Assembly: GCF_023159225.1 (NCBI RefSeq)
Contig: NC_063172.1
Span: 34,890,832-34,954,831 of the forward strand
Direction of reading: 5' to 3'
DNA from: Perognathus longimembris pacificus
Lineage: Eukaryota > Chordata > Mammalia > Rodentia > Heteromyidae
Length of the DNA stretch: 64,000 bases
The number at the start of each line of letters is the position of its first letter. Within the stretch, counting starts at the first letter, position 1. Positions 33,900-46,349 of this stretch are shown one piece after another. The position numbers were made by a program, and so were the translations under genes. Under the pieces are notes generated by a model. That model had not been told where the DNA came from. It saw only the letters and a program-made list of their open reading frames with translations, and searched no databases.

Positions 33900-34010
33900 A
33901 GACAATTTTTTGTTGTTGTCTTTAAGTAGTTGTACAGAGGAGATGCCATAACAAAGCAGAATATGAATACACTGTGTCCTGATCAGTAATACCCCTTTCA
34001 ACATTCTCAT
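33900..34010 (-). mobile_element. Short older L1 3' end, antisense
   Basis: The block tttaagtagttgtacagagg, then atatgaatacactgtgtcct and ttcaacattctc is the reverse of the 3'-end type at 31380-31530 and 36980-37145. Confidence 0.6.
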
Positions 34011-36040
34011 TGAACCTGTAGGGTTATATGAATCAAGTGACAAGACTGCAAAGTGAGCAGCCTGGACCTGCTGCAAAATTATGACCTCCCCTGTGTCCCT
34101 CTTGGTAAATGGGTCAGACAAATGTTCTGAAATATGAGCTCAGCTTCTCCAGTACTCAGATCTACAAGCACCATACTTCCTTGTAAATGATGACAAAATC
34201 TATCCAACTCTATAGACCATACACTGGCTACCTCTTCTTAAATCTATGTTGTAGGTGCATTTTTTGTCAGTGCATTCTTGTTCATTGGTATCTTATCGTG
34301 CAGAAACATTGGTAAAGCTTCAACCCTTCACTGCCCCTTTGTACCATGTGTCATCAGTACTTTACTTCCCATCAGGGCATTCTCACTGCCAGCTGGCCAG
34401 TGGGTGATTCTGCAATAAGATACCACTTTACCATCTTCTTCCTGGAAAAATGTGACTTTCTAATAGTCCTTGGTCACACAGGATACCTGGAAGTAGAGTT
34501 TGAATCTGAATTATTCATGCTGATTGGGAGAGATGCTATGGGGAAAAGGGAGAGGGTATTGTGAAGAGGGTAGGTCAAAGTGAAGTTCATTGTAGCAGAA
34601 AACTCCATAGACCTAACAAATGCTGTGTACTTGGGATGGACATTCAGAGCTGTCATATTTGAGATAAAAATAAATAAATAAGCCACACTTGTGTATTTTG
34701 TATTTCCACATTAGTGACTGTGGACTATGGAAGGAGCCATAATCTTTGATGAAGGACAGTTCACTGATGGAGACTCATATTTGAGTTATCAGCATCCAAC
34801 CCTTTTAGGGTCTTTGGAATTTTTCTTAAAAGATCAAAAATTATACAATAGTCCCATCTTCCCAAGTTACAAAGCTTTTATCCTGCTTTAACTTCCCAAT
34901 GACTGGCACTGCTTTCCTTTAAAACATACAGAAAATATTTCATACAGCTTACAGGTAGTGTTTTTTGTGGTTGATATTTCCACTCACTTATTTTTTATAT
35001 AGCCCATCTCTTTCCATTTAGTAGTTTTTTGGTGTGTGATGGTTGCAGTCTTACTTGATCTTGGTTTGCCCAAAATGTCTTGATTTTGACATCAGCATTA
35101 CATGGTTATTTAATTAGGTACAAAATTCTAGATTGACACTTATTTTCTTTTAACTGAATACATTGATAAATCGCTGCTTTAGACTGTTTCTGGGGATGGA
35201 GAAATGTTCACGGTCTAATTATTTTTTTGCCTCTGTTGCAATGTTTGTTTTTCCTTCTGGCTGGAACTGTTATTAAATGGAACTGTCTGTCAGTGTTAGA
35301 GCCTGTCAGGTTTTCCAATATCTGAAATGCTCTCACATATACATATACATGTTTATGGACTCCTTCGCTTAATGTCTCATCCAGCAAATATCTTGTTCAT
35401 ATAGTTTTTAATTTTCCTGGCTATGATATTCATGTCTGAGATTTTTCACTGCCAACTCATTCTTGTTTCATTTGATCCTGCCCTTTGCTTCATTAATTCT
35501 TTGTTCTTTATGGATAGTGTTCCTTTGCTGATCTCTGAGAATAAGCATAATTTTTGTTAAAATATTTTTGCATTGTTCTGCTACATGAACTTTTAGGAGT
35601 CCAGTTCCTACACAAGGTTTTTATGTTAATAACTACTTGCTTAGTGTTATCTCGAGGTTCCTTTGTCTTTTTATTTCTTCAAATCTAGTTTTATGGTGCT
35701 TTACTCCACCCCCACCTCCCTTATATCAAAGCCATGTCTTACATTGAAGAATTGATATAAATTAACAGGAACTCTCACAAAGCGGTCATGCAGTCACAAG
35801 GCTACACTTGCTGCTTTATGTCTCCCATAACTTCATGTTTTTGTCCCTTTCACTAGAAGAACGTCAGGTATCAAATAGGCACTTTTCTCTCACCTCCCAG
35901 GAAGCAATTTATCTCAATTCTCTACCAAACATTTCTGTTTCTTTTTTCTTTTATTAGTTTCAAACAGCTGCTTATTTTGCTAGATTTTATTGGTTTAGCA
36001 CAGCTACATTTTTCATTTTTGCTTTAAAAATAAAATAATA
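34011..36040. other. Unique sequence, partly possibly ancient L1
   Basis: No gene recognised. The stretch around 35020-35560 (ttaggtacaaaattctagat, etc.) has a composition and motif order reminiscent of very old antisense L1 3' sequence, but this is not firm. Confidence 0.35.
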
Positions 36041-36041
36041 T

Positions 36042-36170
36042 ATCTCAAAGCCAGAAATAATAATGCATGCATATTACCTCACCTGTTTTGGGAGGTTGGT
36101 GCAGGAAGGTCATGAGTTCAAGTTCAGCCCAGGCTCCATAATTTGAACCTGTGTCATACAAAATGAAAGA
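36042..36170 (+). mobile_element. B1-like SINE
   Basis: The order cagaaataataatgcatgca, ttttgggaggttggtgcagg, gtcatgagttcaagttcagc is degenerate B1. Confidence 0.6.
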
Positions 36171-36855
36171 TTTCACTGGAATATACCAGAACAGACAACT
36201 CCTTCAAAGTGGAAATATAACAGACCATCTTGGATGCAACTCAATAAATACTTGTTTTCAAATGTTTGTTGAATAAATAAGTGAAATGCTCTTTTACTTC
36301 TAGGAGTCGCTGAGGGCCTTAGTGCTGTTCTCTCAAGCTACAATGAATATTCTCTTTTCATTCTTATTTATTATCCAAATATTACTTCCACATAAAGTTT
36401 TTTTTTTCAAGTGACTTCACACAAATTTTTTTTTTCACAGCATAGGTCTTAAACCTCTCTTATCATGTATTTCCAATTATACAGCAATTTTCTTTAGGTC
36501 TGCTACCCTGAGTATTTGTGAATCTTGGTAGCTCTGTATTCTTAGTAACTATGTTTGTGTATTCTATTCTATTCATAAAGTGAATACCTGTAAGCCACAG
36601 ACCAAGAGAGCATACTAATTCAATCACAAAACTTGCTGTACTCTGCAATGTACTCTAAGATGTAAAAATATTTTACTTCAGTCAAGCTGTGATAAGCCCA
36701 TTTTATGTGTCACAGAAATATTACTTTTCTGATGAACCTTCTGCAATGACTGATGCAACCTTTAAGATAACTCAAATGGATGGTTATTTTTATACAATAA
36801 ATATCAGCTCTGTTTCCTTTGGATTGCAATGTATAAAATGCATTGATAAAAAATG
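36171..36855. other. AT-rich unique sequence
   Basis: Nothing firm; a patch at 36235-36300 ending tgttgaataaataagtgaa could be a MIR 3' end, which cannot be confirmed by eye. Confidence 0.4.
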
Positions 36856-36859
36856 TGAT

Positions 36860-37145
36860 GCTTAAAATGAAATGCCAGGAAGTGGGTACTCAAAAGGGGT
36901 GGAGTGAGGTCAAGGGAAAGGGGTAGATAAATAGAAAGAGAGGAGTTGGGGGAGGGGAACACAGATGCCGATGTATATCCTACAAAATTAAGAAGAGTTG
37001 GAGAAGGGGTGAGTAGAGTAGAGGAAGATGGGTGAGAATCATGAAGAGAGGTGACATTGATCAAGATACATTGTATTCATAAACTATTCTGTTAAGTGGT
37101 AACTCATTTGCACAACTACTTAAAGATAAAAATAAAGAAATAAGT
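36860..37145 (+). mobile_element. Older L1 3' end
   Basis: A purine-rich 3'UTR, then gaggtgacattgatcaagat, acattgtattcataaactat and tctgttaagtggtaactca; A-rich end. Same type as 31380-31530. Confidence 0.7.
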
Positions 37146-37393
37146 AGCATGATACTTTATGTTAAAATATTATCTTTGGATAATATATCCCAAGTACACT
37201 TCTACCGTAAAGATGAACTGGGGAAAGATCTAAGAAAAAAAGACAAGAATGAGGAATTCTTTCAATGTACAAAATCCAAGCTTCAACCTGATCAGTTCTG
37301 TCTGTGAATATTGTTGATGTACTCAAATGTGGGTAATTTCCTACCCTAAAAAATTGCCTGCACAACCTTAGCAACATTTAGTCCAGATTTCTT

Positions 37394-37604
37394 TTTTTTT
37401 TTTTTTTTTTTTTGCCAGTCCTGGTCCTTGGACTCAGGGCCTGAGCATTGTCCCTGGATTCTTTTTGCTCAAGGCTAGCACTCTGCCACTTGAGCCACAG
37501 CGCCACTTCTGGCCATTTTCTGTATATGTGGTGCTGGGGAATCGAACCCAGGGCCTCATGTATATGAGGCAGGTACTCTTGCCACTAGGCCATATCCCCA
37601 GCCC
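37394..37604 (-). mobile_element. Young IDL-Geo SINE, reverse strand, with perfect TSDs
   Basis: A T run of about 20 is followed by the antisense right monomer (tgccacttgagccacagcgc) and antisense ID-like left monomer (ggggaatcgaacccaggg; gccactaggccatatcccca). The 15-bp repeat tagtccagatttctt is identical at 37379-37393 and 37605-37619. Confidence 0.96.
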
Positions 37605-37711
37605 TAGTCCAGATTTCTTATGGAGAAGTAAGACTTAAAGGTTATACTTTATATGTAGAGCTTACATAACAATAATAGTAATTACTACTCATAGATATTT
37701 TGCCATCTTCT

Positions 37712-37948
37712 GACAACCAGCTCACCTCTGATGGCTTACATTTGTAATTTTAGCTACTCAGAAGCTGAGATCTGAAGGACTGAGGTTAGAGAAGCCTGGG
37801 AAGATATGGCTGAGAGACCTCCAAAATAACCATCAAAAGGCCAAGCTGGGAACATGACTTAAGTGGTAGAGTGCCAGCCAAACAAATATGCCTAGCATGT
37901 TTCTTCACACCCTGAGTTCAAACCCTAGTACCAGCAAAAGAAGAAATA
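37712..37948 (+). mobile_element. B1-Geo composite SINE (older)
   Basis: The left part has ctgatggcttacatttgtaa, tagctactcagaagctgaga; the right part has catgacttaagtggtagagt and ccctgagttcaaaccctagt; A-rich tail. Confidence 0.78.
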
Positions 37949-38284
37949 AATAACTCTATTGAATATTTAAATGCAGTGTTATGTTTAATTTTCTAAATGA
38001 TTAATATAGATGTATAATTAAAATATGGAATTCTCCATTTAACAGATTAACTTTTAACTCTAACGTGACATAACTTGTTTGATGTTTTCTGGAGTGTTCT
38101 AACAATCCTAAGATTTGGACTTGAAGTCTTAGTCTTCCCTTACCAAGTTACCTTTAAAATTCTCATTTTTTTCTTTTACTTTATTTCATTAAAGTCTCTG
38201 AGAACTATTTGGGTACCAAACCTAACTATGAAATGAAGTTTCACAGGTAAAAACCAAAACCAAACAAAGCAATAGAGGCAGACA

Positions 38285-38605
38285 GAGGTCAGCACCAGTG
38301 TCTGCCATCTGCCATCCATCGTGGCTACTTGGGATGCTCTGATCTAGAGGATCAGAGCTCAAGGCCAGTTTAAGAAAACAGTTTCAGGAGACCTTACCTC
38401 AATTAGTACTGAACGTGGTACTACATACATGTCATCCCAGCTACAGTGAGAAGCATTAACAGAAGGATGGTGGCCCAGGCCAACCTTGTCAAGATTCAAG
38501 AATCTATCTCAAAAATAACCACTGCAAAAAGCTGAAGGTATGACTCAAGAGGTAGCATATTTGGTAGCAATTGTGAAGCCCTGAGTTAAAACCCCAATGC
38601 CATTG
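38285..38605 (+). mobile_element. Trimeric composite SINE: B1-like, B1-like, tRNA-like
   Basis: First B1-like unit about 38285-38405 (ggctacttgggatgctctga, tcagagctcaaggccag). Second B1-like unit about 38410-38520 (catgtcatcccagctacagt, gcccaggccaaccttgtc). Third unit is tRNA-like (aggtatgactcaagaggtag, box B-like gagttaaaacccc). Old and diverged. A second copy lies at 44245. Confidence 0.6.
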
Positions 38606-38625
38606 AAAAGGGATAGAAACAGAGA

Positions 38626-38658
38626 AGAGAAAGAGAGAGACAGAGGAATATAGGCAGG

Positions 38659-38709
<51 letters not shown>
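38626..38709 (+). repeat. (GA)n repeat
   Basis: Imperfect then perfect GA repeat following the trimeric SINE; probably its tail. The Leu-Ser frame on the reverse strand is an artefact. Confidence 0.96.
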
Positions 38710-38710
<1 letters not shown>

Positions 38711-38927
38711 ACACGCCAAACTGCTCCCTACTATAGGAGATTGAAAGTTCTGTTCTGTTTTGTTTTACACATAAGTATGAATAAGCACTTTAAGTTCTCT
38801 TCTATATTAGAACAGACATGTTAGTATCTGTATCCTATTGATTCTGTGAATATCTCAGAAAGACAGTATTCAAGACAGAAAGGAAGTAGAAACTTGATAT
38901 AGAATCTGCATCAGAAATGGCTTTTCT

Positions 38928-39010
38928 GTCAGACTGGGGACATGGCATAAATGGTAGAGCATCTGGAAAAAAACTGGGTCTGAATTCAAACCCGAGTACC
39001 AAAAAAAATT
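38928..39010 (+). mobile_element. ID/tRNA-like SINE monomer
   Basis: The order gactggggacatggcataaa, tggtagagcatctgg, gaattcaaacccgagtacca and an A-rich tail. A lone monomer. Confidence 0.55.
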
Positions 39011-39910
39011 TAAAAATTGATAAATGTTCTGTACCTTCTTACAACCATAGTCACATGTTTCTTAAAAACAAAAGTCCTTTGGACTGGAGACAGGAACTCA
39101 CTTATCAGACAGAGAGAGGGAGAGTTAGAAACACAGAAAAATGAATACAACATCAAGAATGTCAAATATAAGAGAAGAGGCCCTCACTGGGAATTACAAC
39201 AATACAAAGTGTCATATGCTAAGCAGAATAAACTTCTTTATTTTATTCTATTGAGGACATAAGAGGATTAAGTCTTTAGTAGTTAACTTGTTATCTCAGT
39301 TATGGACTCTCCAATTGAGAGATTTTAATTTCAATGAATAAAAGGTTGGTTTCACAAAACAGTTTGCCAGGACAAGAGACAAAGTTTTCCTTTGGCACAG
39401 CCTCATTTCCACACTTGTATGGAACTTAGCAAAAGCCTTCTTCTCCTATAGGGCTAGTTCTTTCTCCAGTGAGCTCTAGACTGTCTGAGCAGTGAACATT
39501 TTAAATCAGCATAATTATATTTCACATGGCAATAAACACTTTCAGTTTAAGTGCGCATAATTTGTCTCTTTGTCTGATTCTCTTTGTTTCATTAGTTTTT
39601 CTCCATGGTGAGCATGAAATAACAGGATTTGTGATGATTCCCTAGAGACTACACTTTCTCCCTCCCTCTTTTAAAATGCTCAACACACATTGCTTTTTTT
39701 TTGTATCTTAAAAAAAAAGGAAAGAAAGTTGAATCTTAGAGAAAAATTTAATCTCCAACCTTTTGGTTTCAGGAGGAAAAAAAAGTAATTGTAGGTAGAT
39801 GTACACATGAAGAGTTGTCCTTCCTGAAGCAAACTGGGTTGCCCAGATTTTTCTTCACTGCTTCTTTTTTTTCAGTTTTATTTTTTTCTTTATTCCAGTT
39901 AAGATATTTT
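39011..39910. other. Unique sequence
   Basis: No recognised gene or repeat over about 0.9 kb. Confidence 0.4.
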
Positions 39911-39914
39911 TTCT

Positions 39915-40110
39915 TACACTAATTACGTTTATTTTTATTGCCAAGGTGAAATACCAAGGGGTTACAGTTACACGTGTTAGGTCGTGAGTACATTTTTGTC
40001 CAACTTGCCTCCCCCTCTCTAATTTTTCTCCCACCTTCCCTCCTCCCCAACCAGCCCCACGCTGCCCAGTTGCACAGTTAGTTTACAACATATACTCCTG
40101 CCATCTGCAT
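39915..40110 (-). mobile_element. Short L1 3' end, antisense
   Basis: The block tttattgccaaggtgaaata, then ggggttacagttacacgtgt, and a pyrimidine-rich tract at 40005-40055. Similar to the short fragment at 18423. Confidence 0.75.
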
Positions 40111-43100
40111 TGCTTCTAAGTCTCTGTTCTCAGGCCAGGCCTAACATGGGTCTGACTTAAGGTCACTCGTCTTGCTTTGATTGGTATTCAAGTGGAGTCG
40201 TGAGTGTGTAAGGCTCTAATCCTGGCAACACATGGTAATTTTTTCATTCTCTCTCAGCCTCCACCTGTTCCACGGTCCAGTGGAGGACTGCAAATCCTAT
40301 CAAGGGAGGGCAACTCGACAAAGCCTGCCTCCCTGGCTCAAGTCCATCGCATGTGCACTCGGGCTGCAGAGCACACAGCCAGCTGCAGCCCAACCATCAT
40401 GTTATCGGATGACGGATGGCTTCATATCAGGTGTTTAAACTGACTAGCTGCCCCATCTGGTGAATGATTCGGGAAGTCTGGCCCTGCTTGATGCATGGGG
40501 AAAGTGACAATGCCAATCAGACTGACCCCTGCAGCCTGCCTGCTGCTGCCCCAACAGCCACTGTCTCTTCTCTCCAACTGCTTTACTTTTTTCAATTCCA
40601 TTGTCACTAGGCTGAGGTTAGACCTACTGTCACTAAAGTGTCACCAAATTACACCATTAATCCAAATATTTTCCTTGCAAGAAACCTTCTCTAAAAATAA
40701 AGAAAAAAAGAAAAGAAAACGATGCCAGACCACCAACAGACTCCTGGTCAAAGTTGGAGGGCGAGACATGTGGATTCAGTCCAATCATTTTGAAGGTTGT
40801 TTCTCATCACTTTTCACAGTCTGCTGTGAAGCAAATGCGGTTATGTGGGAGGGTGCTGCATGTGATTTCCTGGAACATCAAACCAGGGTCCTCTATAATA
40901 AGAAATGCAAAGGGGCCCATGGACTTGACCTGAAGAATAGAAATCCCTCTATAAGGTTAGTGGGTAGGTGACAACTGGTGTCCTTTTGTAGACATTCAAA
41001 GGGCATTCTCTCAAATGGTGCTCCCAGGTTGTCTTCCTGAGATGATTTGTGATTTGATAACCTTGTTAGGGGCCTAAAATGTGCTAGCCACTGCATATTA
41101 TTATCAGTAACATTACCCCTATAGAGCATATATATGCTCAAAGCTAAACTTAGGGAGCTCTAGAAAAAATGGAAATTGCAGTCTGTGGAATCAGTGTGGC
41201 ACCACTCCTTTGACATTGTATTGTGAAGATTCAATCTATTTATGGATGGCGTATCTTATCAATTACTCCTCATAGCTCACATCAAGTAATGGAGATTAAA
41301 CACAATGCACAACACTTCCAAAACAATTTTCTGTGTGATATTTATTTTCATCAACAATTCCAAGTGGCTGTGCAAGATTCATGAGCTGAGCATCAATTGT
41401 CTTACTTTTAATTTAAACATATATTGTCATGTAAGTCTTTGATGTAATTGCTGCTTTCCCCACCCCTGCTATAAAGCACATCATTTTTTTTGAAACCATG
41501 AAGAATGAATAAACAAAACAAAGAGGGAGTTTAATGGGGATGACAGCACAGCAGGTACATTTATGATTTAGTATCATTTCAGTCTTCATCCAGGAAAATT
41601 GTCAACCATTTCAGGAATAAAGAAAAAATAAAATGCTATGCACTGTATACTATAACCTCTTTAAATTGGCAATTTGTAGCTGTTTGATAATTCATTCTTA
41701 AGCAAACCTCCACCGCTTGCTACCTGCTGTATTCATTAGCCTGTCCATCTTCCTATTCCCCGCAGAGCATGTGGAACTATGATTGTTAGAAAAATGTTGG
41801 GATGCTGTGTCTATTTGCTACTTAATACATGTATATGCTTGGCACATATTTTCATGGAATTGTTTTAGAAAGATGAGCAAACCTTTTCTCTTTATCCTTT
41901 CTTTTTCTCCCTCTTTCTTTATTTTTGGCCTGAGAGAGATATTAATGTTTTCTGGATGTTCTGCAACAGATCCATTTTAGATAAATAATACATTACACAC
42001 TGTGTCGTATGTAGCAGACTTTTTTTTTTCATTTAACTATTGAGCATAACATGCAAAGCTCAATATAGAAACTACCAAATTTTAGGAGCAACAGCTCTCT
42101 GTATGTGGCACATTTGCAAATATGAGTATTTCAGGGTGCAAATTAAAATAGTTTGATGCACCATATCACACTTTCTCAATGAAAGGGAAACTTTCCTTGT
42201 GCTTACTATAAACACTTCATTTACACGTTTATTTGAGACTTTGTTAAATTAGATTATGTAAACACAGGCTGGATAGCAAGTCAGATTTAATACACACGAG
42301 TTTTAAAACTGACTTGCATGCTGAACATAAAAGTATAAAGGACTTCATCAAGATTTATTGATTCATGTCAAGGCATCATTACTTTTCAAAGTGTGAAAAA
42401 TGATCATATATTTATGACCTGCCGACTGAAGCTGTTTTGTGAATTAGCAAAAGCTCTGGAGAGGAGCAGCCTAATTGCATTATCATAGAATCAGAGATGG
42501 TTGTCAATTTCCCCCATTTAGCTTTTCTCCTTTAGTTTGTTAAAATGAAGGTGCCATACGTTGGTTGAATTCACTAATACCCTGATGAATGAGGTATTTT
42601 CCCAGTAGGCTGGCTACCAGTATAAACAGTGAATTAGGAATGATAGACCATCAATCATATCCCCTTCAAACAGATCTTTGCCCTGAGATTATTCATTATA
42701 TATTAAGGCCACTTAAAAAAAGTTTCACGCAGGATTCTCTGATGAAAAGACTTAAATTGTCCGTAATATTTGATATCCCCTGTGGAAGCCACAGTAGCAA
42801 AATAGGTCAATTTCCTTATTAGCACAAGTTTCATTAATTGTCTTTTTTCTTTTCAGTTGCATTTTTCCCTATTTTAAAGATATATGATACAGCTTATCCA
42901 GTAAGTATTACTTTTCTTCAGCAATAGCCCAAGTGAAAATATTAGATCTCTATTGTTTTACTAGCTATTTCTGTATTACCAGAACTATGACTTCAAGCCA
43001 TAACCAAGAACCTCTTATCATCTGAATAATGCAGGATAAAAATAGACGCTTGCTTACCTCTTATATTTCTGGCATAGACAAGTCTAGGATGACCTAATAA

Positions 43101-44240
43101 TTTGGGAAATGTTATTTTATGCAAGGGGTCAGATTTTTGCCCTCAGGCACCCATGTATGTTTCCCCTGGGGTTCTATCGCCCTTAATGGAAATTATGAGC
43201 ATGCATCCAAGGGCAAGATTCTTCCCAGAGGGATTTATCTTGTCTCAATGTGCAAACATAATTCTCATTAAAATTAATAGAAGTTGTACACACGCATCTA
43301 GGGAAGAAATAGACTCCTAAGTTGAAACCAACTCTTTCTGTTTCATTTTTTTAAAAAAAGACAAGGTCTCCCCTTAAGGTAGTATACAACCTTCACTTAA
43401 GTTCAGATAAGCAATCAGAACTTCCCATCCTTGTCCATCCCTGTGTGAGGCACTACAAATTCTTTCTCTCATGGCAGGAGCTTGCACAAGGAATCTAGTT
43501 AGACTCTTATTTGCTAAGCTTTTCTCCAGCATTGTAATTATTTCCATAATTTCTTCTCCAGGGAGTTCAGGGGAAACTGGGCATTGCTTATACTTGGTTC
43601 CTGGGTTGAGGGTTTAGATCATTTGTATTTATCAGAATCACTGGACCATAATATTTGTCTATTCTTTCCTTTTGTAAGGTTTTAAAAATACCTCTTATTA
43701 AACTGGATAAGTGGTATTTAACTCCTGGTGTGTTTTAGGGTCTGAGAAATCAGCTTTTATTCTGGGGAAATGCAGCTTTAATGCACACATTCCTAAACTT
43801 GTGTAAATTCAACCAAACAACATTTTTAGACCAATAGAATCTATACAGCATGAAGAAAAGAAGAGTAAACTTAGTACTCAACTAATTTGATTATTTATGT
43901 TGTTGAAACCACATGAATCAGCCATCAAAATGTACTGTCTAAACTGCCTTATTTTTAATAACTGAATAATTTCAAAATCACTTGGAAACTTGCCTGAATA
44001 TGAATTCCTAAGACTTTTCACTTACAAAAGTCAGTAAAGTATAGAATAATAATGTTTTGTTGGCTTTCATCAGTGCAAACAAAGTGCTTAAAGTTAAAGC
44101 TATTTTAAATTTCTTTTAAAAAGCAGATGTACAAATCAATTTTGAAATCAACCTAATACATTTTAAATCTGTAGGGGTAGAAGTTATGAGTATGTGATGA
44201 GTAGGCTTGGCTAGAAAATCTAATGGACACAAGGTGCCAC
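40111..44240. other. Repeat-poor interval, no gene recognised
   Basis: About 4.1 kb without any recognisable interspersed repeat, unlike the rest of the window. The longest non-repeat frame of the window (40495-40971, 158 codons) is here, but shows no domain and crosses an A-rich patch coding for a Lys/Arg run. The part 40200-40900 is richer in G+C than its flanks. Conserved non-coding DNA is possible; no exon could be supported. Confidence 0.55.
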
Positions 44241-44244
44241 ATCT

Positions 44245-44364
44245 CCTAAAATGAAAAATTATGTCGTGACACTCATTTACTCAGAAAGCAGAGATAAGAG
44301 GATTGTGTTTTGAGGCAGAACAGGTTAAAGTTAGCAAGACCATAACTCCAAAGTAAGTCAGGCA

Positions 44365-44408
<44 letters not shown>

Positions 44409-44552
44409 AATCTCAACTATTCAGGAGGAGGAGATCCAAGGACAGGTGGGCAAAAGGACAAGACCCTATGTGATAAAGGAACTGAAGGCAAAAGGACAGG
44501 AGTGTTCTTTCAGTAGTACAAGGCTCTGAGTTCAATACCTACTACCATGAAA
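44245..44552 (+). mobile_element. Trimeric composite SINE, second copy, with (CA)n expansion
   Basis: First B1-like unit (gtcgtgacactcatttactc; caggttaaagttagcaagac), a CA repeat at 44366-44406, second B1-like unit (gtaatctcaactattcagga; acaagaccctatgtgataaa), then a tRNA-like unit ending ggctctgagttcaataccta. Same order of units as 38285-38605. Confidence 0.55.
44366..44406 (+). repeat. (CA)n microsatellite
   Basis: Uninterrupted CA repeat of about 40 bp in the linker between the two B1-like units. Confidence 0.97.
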
Positions 44553-44742
44553 GAAAGAAGGGGGGAAGTTAAGGAAGAAAGAGGGGGGAAAGGAAGGAAG
44601 AAAGGGAGGGAAGGAGGGAGGTAGGGAAAGAAAGGAAGGAGGGAGGAAATAGGAAGAAAGGAAGGGAGAGAGGGAGGAAGGAAGGAAAGAAGGAAGCAAG
44701 GAAGGAAGGGAGGAAGAAAGGCAGGAAGGAAAGAAGGAAGAG

Positions 44743-44793
<51 letters not shown>

Positions 44794-44957
44794 AGAAGAA
44801 AGAAAGAAAGAAAGAAAGAAAGAAGAAAGAAAGAAAGAAAGAGAAAGAGAGAGAGGGAGGGAGGGAGGAAGGAAGGAAGGAAGGAAGGAAGGAAGGAAGG
44901 AAGGAAGGAAGGAAGGAAGGAAGGAAGGGAGGGAGGAAAGAAGGGAGAAAAAGTAGG
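44553..44957 (+). repeat. Polypurine tract, (GAAA)n and (GGAA)n
   Basis: About 400 bp nearly all purine. It begins at the A-rich tail of the trimeric SINE (accatgaaagaaag), includes (GAAA)n at 44740-44845 and (GGAA)n at 44865-44930. Reading frames across it are artefacts. Confidence 0.96.
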
Positions 44958-46345
44958 TAAGTGGGATAGTCAAGTGAGGCGTAAACAGATAAGTTAAAAC
45001 TCCAAATTTTCATTTTCAATCAAATTGACCATATAGCTCATTAATTATAACCTATTTCCAAGAAAAAGCAATAAGCCAAGGATCAAGTCTGGTTTATGAT
45101 CAGTACTTTGGCATTTTTCTCCTGTGTATATCTGAGTAACGGCTCTGAGGGCAAAGAAAGGATCAGAAAGGTGAAAGAAAGGTGAATGCAGTCAAGAGAT
45201 GCTGCTTTTCTAATTAGTTCATGTCTTATTCTAAGGAAGATTTGAGATCAGCACCCTGATTACTCCTTCCTGTTGTCATTAACACTCTTACTTTCTGATT
45301 CCTTTATCAGATATTCTTTCTTTCCCAAACTTGCATACTTGGATGTCTCCTAAGGTTTCACCATCAACTTTCCTATACATAGATCTTTTTTTGGCTGTAA
45401 TTGCATTTCTGCCAGAGTATTGTTACTAATTTTAAACTAAGCCCCAAATGGTTCTATGACATACTATTTTCTGAACTGTAAATCCACTACAGCTCTACAA
45501 CTCAACTTAACTTTTCCCTCTAGTGCTTCAAACTCAATATGAATGAAGTTTTCTTTATCTTGATGTTCTTTATTCCTGCTGAAACAATTCACATTAATAA
45601 TAGCAAAAAAGAAAATAGAAAAACATGAAAATCATTCTTGCTTGCACTTATACCTCGTATGCAGAACACATGCTATAAAATCTAACTCTACCTACTGTGG
45701 AAGAGCATATCATTCTGAAAACTAGATAAATTACAAATGTTGTATAAACATGAGTATAATTGCTTATTTTGAATGAGTATGCATCTGCTTAAAATGATTT
45801 ATTTCAACTTACTTGTGTGAGTGAGCTTGGTCTTCTTCCACAAATTAAACTATCACCCACAAAATACATTTTGTCTACCTTTTATATCCTAGCTAAGGAA
45901 ATGGAGTTCTTTGAAAACTATTAATAATATCCACATAGTCTTAAACAGAGTTATTTCAGAATGCATCTAAAATTGTTTCTTCTATATTATAGGAGAGCAA
46001 GCTCCATTTTTAATCCTACTATATTTCAGTATAAATACTTTATAAGTCTCCAGCTAGTAGATAGAACAGTAAATAGAAGTGAAAATTGTCCAGTTGGTAA
46101 ATAACAGATGCATAAATTCAGTTAGATGCCAATAGAATCCTAACTTCAAATAGGCAAGAATTACACATGGTTTTACTTTTATTCCTCTATTTGATTTGAT
46201 TTTAAATTCATAAACATAATACATGAATACATGATAGCCAAAAACCTTTAAAAATATAGCACATGCAACAACCATGGAAATTTCTTTTCAATATCTCAAA
46301 CTAATAGTGTTTATCTGAGGGTTTATTTGAGGGGAGAAAATTTTT
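44958..46345. other. Unique AT-rich sequence
   Basis: No gene recognised. A patch at about 45335-45560 (acttggatgtctcctaaggt; cttcaaactcaatatgaatg) might be an L2 LINE remnant, which would need alignment to confirm. Confidence 0.4.
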
Positions 46346-46349
46346 GAGC

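Noticed and set aside
40495..40971. 158-codon open frame, the longest outside repeats
   Set aside because: No domain or signal was recognised. It runs across an A-rich patch giving a Lys/Arg run, overlaps opposed and shifted frames, and has no visible splice or promoter context.
44510..45019. 169-codon reverse frame of low complexity
   Set aside because: Same cause: the (GAAA)n/(GGAA)n tract and the SINE end.
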